Below, piece after piece: positions 1-5,004 of a stretch of DNA of 5,004 nt. The notes beneath the pieces were generated by a model. The model saw only the letters and a program-made list of their open reading frames with translations, was not told where the DNA came from and made no database searches. How positions within the stretch are numbered: position 1 is the first letter of the stretch; every line of letters begins with the position of its first letter. Origin of the DNA: an uncultured Solobacterium sp. (GTDB lineage: Bacteria; Bacillota_I; Bacilli_A; Erysipelotrichales; Erysipelotrichaceae); the NCBI GenBank assembly GCA_937895985.1, contig CALBKL010000405.1, forward strand, positions 1-5,004, read 5' to 3'. The translations under genes were made by a program, and so were the position numbers.

Positions 1-407
1 TCTGCAAAGAAACATGCAGGAATAATACCACCTAAAGCATTTCCAACATGGATAAGACCTGACGCAATCGCAACCTTTAATACACTAGGCTTTTCTGACG
101 TAGATGCGATAACATCAGCTAATACCGCACCAATCATGGATGTAATAAACCATGGTAAATATCCTGAACCTATAAGTGCGAATACACCCATAATGATGAG
201 TTCCATGATGGTAAACTGCCACATTTTACCAATCTTGCGCGTTATAAACACAAGGATTGCACCAGATAGTAATCCACATATGCCCGGACTTATGGAATCT
301 CCAAATGGTCCTATTAGTGATATCAACATCGCTCCCACAAAATACACAATTACATATAAGGCCGTTAGTAACGCAAGTAATACAAAATCCTTCATCTTAA
401 ATTTCAT
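1..407 (-). CDS. Trep_Strep/MptD-family putative ECF transporter S component (3' end missing)
   Basis: Likely the substrate-binding membrane subunit (S component) of an ECF importer, acting in the cytoplasmic membrane. The first 135 codons are present and the stop lies beyond the left edge. The protein starts MKFKMKDFVLLALLTALYVI. It has hydrophobic stretches at about residues 8-32, 41-56, 66-82 and 86-101, and one beginning near 110. Family-like marks are the short basic N-terminus before helix 1, the LAD motif near 96-98 followed by a polar loop, and the H-x-G...P pattern at H120, G122 and P130. The start ATG at 407 overlaps the stop of the ATPase gene by 4 nt (ATGA), which implies translational coupling. 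A GAGGG sequence 7 nt upstream fits as ribosome binding site; a second ATG four codons later is possible. It is the third gene of the EcfT-ATPase-S operon. The family assignment is from recall of Trep_Strep proteins; the substrate is unknown. Confidence 0.78.
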   Translation of the reverse strand, partial: MKFKMKDFVLLALLTALYVIVYFVGAMLISLIGPFGDSISPGICGLLSGAILVFITRKIGKMWQFTIMELIIMGVFALIGSGYLPWFITSMIGAVLADVIASTSEKPSVLKVAIASGLIHVGNALGGIIPACFFA

Positions 408-1819
408 TTTTCATCCCTCATTTCCATAAAAATTTGATTGAATTCAGACAGATGTTTTGTATCTAACGGAAAATCTTTTTTCACAGTTTTATTTTTTAGA
501 TACACAACACGATCACTGATATGACGAATAAACTCATAATCATGTGATATAACAATGACACTTGCCTTCTTTTTTAACTCTTGAATTTCTCTTGCGACTC
601 TACGCATGGATGAAAGGTCTAATCCACTGGTAGGTTCATCGAAAATGATAACTTTACGATTGCTTAAGATTCCTAACGCAACTTGAATTCGTTGTTTCTG
701 TCCACCGCTCAAAGAGAATGGATGTGTATCAGCGTATTTTGTAAGTTGCAGATAATCCATTACATCCCTAATATCTTTATGATTTATTTTGTGATCAGCG
801 ATTTCAAGCTCTGCTTGTACGGATGTACCAAATAATTGGTAATCTGCATCTTGCATAATATAGAAAGGCATTTCTCCAATTATTTTTCCATGCGCGCATG
901 GGATACTCTTACAAAGTAGTCTTGCAAGTGTTGTCTTACCAACTCCATTTGTACCAATGATTGCGGTAACTTCATTGGTAAAGAAATCTAGTGATATACC
1001 TTGCAAGATATCCTTGTATGAAATATCCACTAGCGAAAGAACTTTTTCCTTCTTTTCACTAGATGTCTGAAATGGAATATCCATCGCAAATAAATCAAAG
1101 CTTCGTGTGTCATAGTTTGAATTTTTAAATAGCTCTTCACTATTGAAGATTTGCATCTTACCGTCATTAAATAGGAAAACACGACTGATTAATCCACTTA
1201 GATAATAGAAGCGATGATCCGCAATCAAGACGGTATACCCTTCTTGTTTTAATTTCTCAACCAACGTTCTAAATACATACGTATTGTGATAATCAAGGTT
1301 GGCAGACGGTTCATCTAACAAGATGATTTTTTGTCCCAACATCATTGCGGAGGCTATCGCTACCATTTGGCGCTCTCCTCCGGATAACTGGAAGATGTCT
1401 CGATTCAATAACTTTTGAATTTTTAGTAGTGTAGTGACTTGTTGAAGTTGTGCTTCCATTGCATCATTCTTACAACCATAATTCTCCATACTGAATACAA
1501 GTTCACTGGTTGTATTCGTTGTAAAGAATTGACTACGTGGATTTTGAAATACAGAACTGATATGACGACTAATCTCTGCCATTGTCATATCCTTTGTATT
1601 TTGATCATTGAGTAAGATTTCCCCTTGTAGTTTTCCTTCTACGACACGCGGTATGAGTCCATTCAGGCATTTCAGGAATGTAGATTTACCACTACCGCTA
1701 TTACCAGTCACCAAAATAATTTCACCTGGCTGTAGTGCAAAATGAACATCTTGAATTCCTTCCGAACTATCTTGATATTGGAAAGAAATGTTCTTACCCT
1801 CTACGACATACGAACCCAT
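404..1819 (-). CDS. Fused double-domain ECF/cobalt-type ABC transporter ATPase
   Basis: ATP-hydrolysing subunit of an ECF importer, with the two ATPase halves (EcfA and EcfA' equivalents) joined in one 471-residue protein; single-domain EcfA proteins are about 270-290 residues. Domain 1 has Walker A GNSGSGKST at 39-47, Q-loop Q92 (VFQNPRSQFF), signature LSGGE at 145-149, Walker B IILLDEP at 165-171 and H-loop H202. Domain 2 has Walker A GTNGVGKTT at 289-297, Q-loop Q323, signature LSGGQ at 370-374, Walker B VIIFDEP at 390-396 with D-loop SGLD at 398-401, and H-loop H426. All ATP-site motifs are intact in both halves, so two working sites are expected. No membrane segment is present; it should dock on EcfT from the cytoplasm. 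The gene starts inside the end of the EcfT gene (19-nt overlap) with AGGAGA 6 nt before the ATG, and its TGA overlaps the S-component ATG. Family certain; substrate not deducible. Confidence 0.93.
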   Translation of the reverse strand: MGSYVVEGKNISFQYQDSSEGIQDVHFALQPGEIILVTGNSGSGKSTFLKCLNGLIPRVVEGKLQGEILLNDQNTKDMTMAEISRHISSVFQNPRSQFFTTNTTSELVFSMENYGCKNDAMEAQLQQVTTLLKIQKLLNRDIFQLSGGERQMVAIASAMMLGQKIILLDEPSANLDYHNTYVFRTLVEKLKQEGYTVLIADHRFYYLSGLISRVFLFNDGKMQIFNSEELFKNSNYDTRSFDLFAMDIPFQTSSEKKEKVLSLVDISYKDILQGISLDFFTNEVTAIIGTNGVGKTTLARLLCKSIPCAHGKIIGEMPFYIMQDADYQLFGTSVQAELEIADHKINHKDIRDVMDYLQLTKYADTHPFSLSGGQKQRIQVALGILSNRKVIIFDEPTSGLDLSSMRRVAREIQELKKKASVIVISHDYEFIRHISDRVVYLKNKTVKKDFPLDTKHLSEFNQIFMEMRDEK

Positions 1820-2484
1820 AACATTTCTCCTACTAATCCCAAGCAGATTGCCATTGTAACGAGTGCATCCTTCATTCCAAAGCGAATATTATAATATGAC
1901 GTTCTTCTCTCTGTGCAATCAATTCCCTTGCACAGTCCTGCAGATGTTAATTCATCTGCTAAAATCAAACAACGAAATAATTGTGGTACCACAAAATACC
2001 CAAAACTCTTTATGATATTTTTCACTTCAAAACGAATCCCACGTAATCTCATCGACTCATTAATGTAACGTAACTCTCTAAAAAATGTTGGTATATATCG
2101 TAACGTAATACTTAACGCTATAATGAACGCTCTTGGTACATGGATACTCTGTAAGGCAGAGATCACCTCAGATGGTTGATAATCGTACATCAAAATAAGA
2201 GCCACAATATATGTTGGCATCAATCGAACAATCATCATGAATAACATCGAAACAAACTGCACTACTTCAACGTTACTCAACATCAAAAGCTGTTGTCCTA
2301 AATAGAATAAAATTGTAATTCCGATAGCTTTACATAATCTTTTATATTTCTTCATGTAAAGCAAAAATAGACTGCTGACAATAAAGAAATACAAAGGAAT
2401 CCATCTATCATGTACAAACATCAAGATACATGGAATCAATATATTATAGAAAATCAAAACAAGCGGATTAATACGGTATCTCAC
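1801..2484 (-). CDS. EcfT-type energy-coupling transmembrane protein (CbiQ/EcfT family)
   Basis: Scaffold membrane subunit that links the ATPase to the S component in an ECF importer. It has 227 residues, slightly short for the family (often 240-270). The N-terminus RINPLVLIFYN is the usual EcfT opening. Hydrophobic segments lie at about 8-24, 28-43, 54-70, 76-99 and 206-222, and a long amphipathic cytoplasmic region spans about 103-190. The two coupling-helix motifs (Ala-Arg-Gly type) that contact the ATPases are recognisable as MRLRG at 145-149 and AGLCKG at 182-187. The second has Lys where Arg is usual. The start is GTG at 2484: an in-frame TAG lies five codons upstream and GAGG precedes it by 5 nt. 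It is the first gene of the ECF operon, directly downstream of a strong promoter with an operator-like repeat, and its 3' end overlaps the ATPase gene. Confidence 0.88.
   Translation of the reverse strand: MRYRINPLVLIFYNILIPCILMFVHDRWIPLYFFIVSSLFLLYMKKYKRLCKAIGITILFYLGQQLLMLSNVEVVQFVSMLFMMIVRLMPTYIVALILMYDYQPSEVISALQSIHVPRAFIIALSITLRYIPTFFRELRYINESMRLRGIRFEVKNIIKSFGYFVVPQLFRCLILADELTSAGLCKGIDCTERRTSYYNIRFGMKDALVTMAICLGLVGEMLWVRMS
1826..1831 (-). promoter_or_regulatory. Ribosome binding site of the ATPase gene, inside the EcfT gene
   Basis: AGGAGA on the minus strand lies 6 nt before the ATG at 1819. It supports that start, although the start falls within the EcfT coding sequence. The 19-nt overlap suggests coupled translation and balanced subunit amounts. 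Confidence 0.75.
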
Positions 2485-2488
2485 ATTG

Positions 2489-2493
2489 CCCTC
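2489..2493 (-). promoter_or_regulatory. Ribosome binding site deciding the GTG start of EcfT
   Basis: GAGGG on the minus strand precedes the GTG at 2484 by 4-5 nt, a short but usable spacing. An overlapping ATG at 2486 is out of frame and runs straight into TGA (ATGTGA), so it cannot be the start. An in-frame TAG further upstream excludes a longer protein. Confidence 0.65.
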
Positions 2494-2500
2494 TTTCTAA

Positions 2501-2522
2501 AGTTAGTTTAGATTAACTAACT
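2501..2522 (-). promoter_or_regulatory. Operator-like perfect inverted repeat at the ECF operon start site
   Basis: Two perfect 8-bp arms, AGTTAGTT and AACTAACT, flank a 6-bp spacer. The repeat begins 2 bp after the -10 box, so it covers the expected transcription start and early leader and ends 16 bp before the EcfT start codon. A repressor bound here would block RNA polymerase. The arms are AT-rich and no T-run follows, so a terminator is unlikely. The regulator is not in the window. One reading (2503-2521) resembles the DtxR/IdeR-type box as I recall it, 13 of 19 positions, which is suggestive only. Confidence 0.65.
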
Positions 2523-2524
2523 GA

Positions 2525-2553
2525 ATTATACGCCCATGTATTTCTCCTTGCAA
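2525..2553 (-). promoter_or_regulatory. Sigma-A-type promoter of the ECF transporter operon
   Basis: On the minus strand a consensus -10 box TATAAT (2525-2530) lies 17 bp downstream of TTGCAA (2548-2553), which matches the -35 consensus TTGACA at 4 of 6 positions. Transcription should start around 2517-2519, inside the inverted repeat at 2501-2522, giving a leader of about 35 nt. That is too short for a riboswitch. It reads into the EcfT, ATPase and S-component genes. Confidence 0.8.
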
Positions 2554-2560
2554 GAATTGC

Positions 2561-2574
2561 GTTAATAAATTAAC
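2561..2574. repeat. Short inverted repeat upstream of the ECF promoter
   Basis: Arms GTTAAT and ATTAAC are separated by AA. The repeat begins 7 bp upstream of the -35 box and follows the oxidoreductase hairpin. It may be a protein-binding site or simply part of the AT-rich terminator tail. At 6 bp per arm, chance is possible. Confidence 0.35.
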
Positions 2575-2601
2575 AAAGGTTAGATACGCATATATCTAAC
2601 C
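2565..2601 (-). terminator. Probable intrinsic terminator after the oxidoreductase gene
   Basis: A perfect 9-bp stem, GGTTAGATA and TATCTAACC (2578-2601), with a 6-nt loop is followed on the minus strand by TTTGTTAATTTAT. The oxidoreductase stop codon TAG (2596-2598) sits inside the stem. The stem is AT-rich and the T-run is interrupted, so termination may be partial. It separates the HAD-oxidoreductase pair from the ECF operon promoter. Confidence 0.55.
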
Positions 2602-3564
2602 CTTTGAAATTGATTGTAATGCTCGTTCTAAAACAGCTACTGTCATGATGGATTTATCTAACCACACATTCATCTGTTCTCTATTTTTTGTATCCATGAT
2701 TTCCTGCATATATAGAAATTCATTCCTCATTGGATCTTCTTCTACAACAACGTCAATCTCTTCTGTTGTATTTGTAAGACGGTCATGCCTCTTTCCATAT
2801 CGTACATAACCAGGTCTTTCAGGATACATGATTGTACCCTCTTCACCTTGGATTATCACAAATGGATCAGATGTAGAATCCTTTGCGGCTGTGCATACAG
2901 CTTGGAGGGTAGGATATTCCATCATCAAGATACCTGATGTATCTACTCCATTCTCTGCTAGGTTTGGATAATACTGTACCTTCTTTGGCAAACCAAATAA
3001 ACCAACAACAAAATGGATATTATATACATTTAAATCCATAAGAGATCCACCACCATGTGCTTTGTCAAAGGTTGGTGTAATGATACCCTTCCTAAATTCA
3101 TCATAACGACTAGAATACTTGCTAAAGTTGGCTTGTACGAGTTTGATTTTTCCAATCTTTACTATTTCATCTTTTAGGTGTTCATAGTTTTTACTATATC
3201 GAGAAAGGATTGCTTCAAATAACATGCATTCATGTTTGATTGCTAGTTCTTGTAGTTCTTTAGCTTCTGCTAGAGTTACAGTAAATGGTTTTTCCACAAT
3301 GACATGCTTTCCCGCAAGGATTGCACCCTTTGCATATTGGTAATGTAAAGCATTTGTTAAACCAATATAGACAGCATCAAATGAATCATCATTTAGAAAT
3401 GCTTGATAATCTGTATATTGATTTTGTATCTGGTATTTCTCAACAATTGGTTTCCCCTTTGCTTCATTGCGGCACCATAGTGCAGTAACCGCAATCCCTC
3501 CTCTTTGCATCGCTTCGATTGCAATAGGAACGATCATTCCATTTCCAACAATACCGACCTTCAT
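2596..3564 (-). CDS. Gfo/Idh/MocA-family NAD(P)-dependent oxidoreductase
   Basis: Cytoplasmic dehydrogenase of 322 residues, in the usual 310-390 range for a family that mostly oxidises or reduces sugars, inositols and related polyols. The N-terminal Rossmann fold has a variant nucleotide loop G4-I-V-G7-N-G9, preceded and followed by the expected beta-alpha pattern. The family EKP motif is at 91-93 in VIVEKPF, with K92 the conserved catalytic-site lysine. The C-terminal substrate domain has the glycine-rich GGGSLMDLNVYNIH at 171-184, containing D177 and H184, the usual catalytic Asp/His positions. No signal peptide is seen. The ATG at 3564 is chosen because the Rossmann strand begins at residue 2; AAGGAAG 10-12 nt upstream is a weak ribosome binding site. 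It follows the HAD gene by 15 nt, so the two are probably co-transcribed. The substrate cannot be inferred. Confidence 0.9.
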   Translation of the reverse strand: MKVGIVGNGMIVPIAIEAMQRGGIAVTALWCRNEAKGKPIVEKYQIQNQYTDYQAFLNDDSFDAVYIGLTNALHYQYAKGAILAGKHVIVEKPFTVTLAEAKELQELAIKHECMLFEAILSRYSKNYEHLKDEIVKIGKIKLVQANFSKYSSRYDEFRKGIITPTFDKAHGGGSLMDLNVYNIHFVVGLFGLPKKVQYYPNLAENGVDTSGILMMEYPTLQAVCTAAKDSTSDPFVIIQGEEGTIMYPERPGYVRYGKRHDRLTNTTEEIDVVVEEDPMRNEFLYMQEIMDTKNREQMNVWLDKSIMTVAVLERALQSISKG

Positions 3565-3579
3565 AGATTATTTTCTTCC

Positions 3580-4410
3580 TTAGTCTATTACACCAAAATG
3601 TTTGAATGCATGGTAAATGCCATCATCAAGAATATCCTTCGTTACATAATCCGCAATCGCCTTAACACTCTCTGCACCATTTCCCATCGCTACGGAAGTT
3701 CCACAATAGGACAACATCGGAATATCATTTCCACTATCCCCAATTCCTATCGCATCACTACGATCAGCGTGGTAATATTCTAGAACTTTCTCAATACCAG
3801 TTCCCTTGTTAATATCCTTATTCGTAATTTCTGCCCCATAGAATTTTTTGATAGGGTCTTCGATGACACGGGTGAGGATATATTGACTGTGAAGAGCTTT
3901 TTCTAACTGATCAAATTCATGTCCATCTTCACTGTATACACAGATTTTGTATATCTCATCATCTTCATGTGCCGCTTCTTCTGGATAGATACAGTTTGCC
4001 ATTGCATTCTGTACTTTCTCCTCATGACTTGCATTCGGTAGCGAAAAGTATTTAAGTAGGAATTCATAACCTAATTCATTCCCATACGCTCCTGCATTTC
4101 CTTCTAAGCCATACCCTAGTTTTATACCATTAATCATATCTTTTAGATACTGTAACTCTTCTTTTGGAATTGGATTATCATAGATACATTTGCGATCAGC
4201 ATAGACTTTCGCACCAGCCGCAAGGATATAACCATCAATATCATAATCTAGATATGTCACAATCTCTGCCAAGCTTCTTCCTGTACACAAGAATACCTTA
4301 TGACCATTCTGTCTTGCCTTGTGGATAGCTCGTAAAGCACTTTCTGGTGTTTCGTTAGTTGCTGAACTATATAAAGTACCATCAATATCTAGAAATATGT
4401 ATTTTGTCAT
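3580..4410 (-). CDS. Cof-type HAD-superfamily phosphatase (subclass IIB)
   Basis: Cytoplasmic phosphatase of 276 residues, matching the usual 260-290 for Cof-like proteins, which dephosphorylate sugar phosphates, flavin or pyridoxal phosphates. All four HAD motifs are present: motif I D8-I-D10-GTLY (nucleophile D8, acid/base D10), motif II T43 in CTGR, motif III K202 in INKG, and motif IV GDSGNDIPML with D225 and D229 for magnesium. The alpha/beta cap lies between motifs II and III, at about 80-190. I place the start at 4410, with GGAGG 7 nt upstream. A longer reading from ATG 4461 would add 17 residues encoded by the upstream terminator and is unlikely. It is the first gene of a pair with the oxidoreductase 15 nt downstream. 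A shared role, such as handling of a phosphorylated sugar or polyol, is inference from position only. Confidence 0.92.
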   Translation of the reverse strand: MTKYIFLDIDGTLYSSATNETPESALRAIHKARQNGHKVFLCTGRSLAEIVTYLDYDIDGYILAAGAKVYADRKCIYDNPIPKEELQYLKDMINGIKLGYGLEGNAGAYGNELGYEFLLKYFSLPNASHEEKVQNAMANCIYPEEAAHEDDEIYKICVYSEDGHEFDQLEKALHSQYILTRVIEDPIKKFYGAEITNKDINKGTGIEKVLEYYHADRSDAIGIGDSGNDIPMLSYCGTSVAMGNGAESVKAIADYVTKDILDDGIYHAFKHFGVID

Positions 4411-4417
4411 ATCAAAT

Positions 4418-4422
4418 CCTCC
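4418..4422 (-). promoter_or_regulatory. Ribosome binding site deciding the HAD phosphatase start
   Basis: A consensus GGAGG sits 7 nt before the ATG at 4410 on the minus strand. It fixes the start at MTKYIFLDIDG rather than at an in-frame ATG 51 nt upstream that lies in the terminator stem. Confidence 0.85.
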
Positions 4423-4428
4423 GTCTCT

Positions 4429-4434
4429 ATTATA
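4429..4434 (-). promoter_or_regulatory. Candidate -10 box for the HAD-oxidoreductase operon
   Basis: TATAAT on the minus strand lies between the upstream terminator and the HAD ribosome binding site. No convincing -35 box is found at 16-18 bp; TTGGCA (4456-4461) is 21 bp away and part of the terminator stem. Transcription would start about at the GGAGG, leaving a leader of roughly 12 nt. The pair needs some promoter after the terminator, which favours this site, but the support is modest. Confidence 0.35.
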
Positions 4435-4437
4435 GCC

Positions 4438-4467
4438 AAAAAACAGACTGGCTTGTGCCAATCTGTT
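4438..4467 (-). terminator. Strong intrinsic terminator after the ThiT-like gene
   Basis: On the minus strand AACAGATTGGC pairs with GCCAGTCTGTT (11 bp with one G-U pair) around the loop ACAA, followed directly by a T-run ending at 4438. The stem takes in two bases of the ThiT-like stop codon (4466-4468), so it ends that transcript immediately after translation stops. Confidence 0.9.
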
Positions 4468-5004
4468 ACATTCCTTGGATATTTGCTTTTTTTATTCTGC
4501 TCATTAGTACCGGAACCATCAATAAGCAGACAATCATCGTTACTAAGTTATACCAAAGATTATAACCTAGGGAGAACGTCCACGCTGGTAAGCTTCCTGC
4601 TGCAGTGCCCTCTGCCCAGAAATACGCACCGGAAATAACTGTAGAGAAGTACTTGATGATCATTACAATCACAATGCCGAAATGACCTTTTGTGCTTGTT
4701 AGGAATAAGCCCAATGCAATGACCAAGGCTGCTAATACGATACCAGCTACTAGAGCCATTAAATTCATACCGTAAGAGTAATATACAGCAGCACATGCAG
4801 ATAAACCAATTAAAGATACCACAGTTAATACAATGGGTTTGCTTGCATGTTCAAATGGCTTAAAGAGCGAAACCATTCCAACAATACTGATTGGTAGCAC
4901 ATAGTCTAATAGAATCTGTATTGGTTGAACAAAATACATTGGAAAACCTAATACAATTGTTAGTAAGAATGAAGCTAGTCCACACAGAACTCCATACTTC
5001 CAAC
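4466..5004 (-). CDS. ThiT-like ECF transporter S component, divergent (5' end missing)
   Basis: Membrane substrate-binding subunit of the ThiT (thiamine) ECF family. The last 178 residues are present and the start lies beyond the right edge. Family marks, in visible-fragment numbering from the first full codon at 5002, are Y23 and PIQILLDY at 27-34 (ThiT helix with the acidic ligand residue, D33), ISGAYFW at 123-129, and SLGYN at 144-148 before the last helix. The protein ends in a basic tail. Compared with Lactococcus lactis ThiT as I recall it, Y74, E84 (here D), W133 and N151 have counterparts. The ligand histidine H125 is Thr121 here, Y146 is Phe, and W138 is missing. The gap between the acidic residue and the His position is 88 residues instead of about 41, filled by two extra hydrophobic segments at about 56-76 and 80-102. 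It is a distant ThiT or a relative with another ligand. Without its own ATPases nearby, it would probably use a shared ECF module. Confidence 0.75.
   Translation of the reverse strand, partial: WKYGVLCGLASFLLTIVLGFPMYFVQPIQILLDYVLPISIVGMVSLFKPFEHASKPIVLTVVSLIGLSACAAVYYSYGMNLMALVAGIVLAALVIALGLFLTSTKGHFGIVIVMIIKYFSTVISGAYFWAEGTAAGSLPAWTFSLGYNLWYNLVTMIVCLLMVPVLMSRIKKANIQGM

Noticed and set aside
136..429. Open reading frame on the plus strand, about 97 codons
   Set aside because: It lies antisense to the Trep_Strep S-component gene, has no ribosome binding site, and its composition is that of a shadow frame.
2550..2560. GCAA-GAA-TTGC mini-dyad at the -35 box
   Set aside because: Arms of only 4 bp in AT-rich DNA are expected by chance.
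2485..2595. Riboswitch in the leader of the ECF operon
   Set aside because: The promoter position leaves a leader of only about 35 nt, too short for a TPP, cobalamin or similar aptamer; the inverted repeat fits an operator better.
3505..3783. Open reading frame on the plus strand across the oxidoreductase-HAD junction
   Set aside because: It is antisense to two genes with complete catalytic motifs and shows no recognisable protein pattern.
4411..4461. 17-residue N-terminal extension of the HAD phosphatase
   Set aside because: These codons fall in the terminator stem and candidate promoter, and the GGAGG supports the internal ATG at 4410, where the HAD fold begins.
4456..4461. TTGGCA as a -35 box for the HAD operon
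   Set aside because: It is 21 bp from the TATAAT, outside normal spacing, and is part of the terminator stem.
4359..4638. Two overlapping plus-strand frames and one minus-strand frame around the thiT-HAD junction
   Set aside because: They overlap the terminator and the ThiT-like coding sequence in other frames and lack family motifs; the ThiT frame explains the region.

Overview
This AT-rich window comes from a low-GC Gram-positive bacterium. Every convincing gene lies on the minus strand, so the window reads from right to left. The Firmicutes call rests on ECF-type vitamin transporter parts, GGAGG-type ribosome binding sites and tight gene packing. An Erysipelotrichia-like gut or oral species is a reasonable but unproven guess. 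TGA is used as a stop codon, so the genetic code is standard and not mycoplasma-like.

Layout in transcription order: (1) 5004-4466, the 3' part of a ThiT-like S component (thiamine-type ECF transporter), ending in a strong intrinsic terminator. (2) 4410-3580, a Cof-type HAD phosphatase, and 3564-2596, a Gfo/Idh/MocA-family NAD(P)-dependent oxidoreductase. They are 15 nt apart and look like a two-gene operon ending in a weaker hairpin terminator. (3) A 111-nt control region (2485-2595) with a good sigma-A-type promoter and a perfect inverted repeat exactly at the predicted transcription start. (4) 2484 to the left edge, a tightly overlapping ECF transporter operon: EcfT-type transmembrane subunit, a fused double-ATPase protein, and the start of a Trep_Strep/MptD-family S component that runs off the window.

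The third block encodes all four functional parts of a dedicated (group I-like) ECF importer: T, A, A' (fused with A) and S. It does not need the shared housekeeping ECF module, whereas ThiT-type S components normally do. The substrate of the Trep_Strep system cannot be read from the sequence. The operator at its start site suggests ligand- or metal-controlled expression, and one reading of it resembles DtxR-family boxes.

The most unusual features are the ThiT-like protein and the ECF control region. The ThiT-like protein has about 47 extra residues (two hydrophobic segments) between its conserved helices and has lost a canonical thiamine-binding histidine. The control region holds three dyads with related half-sites in about 100 bp. 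I see no mobile element, CRISPR array, RNA gene or phage feature. No stretch longer than 300 bases lacks a gene.
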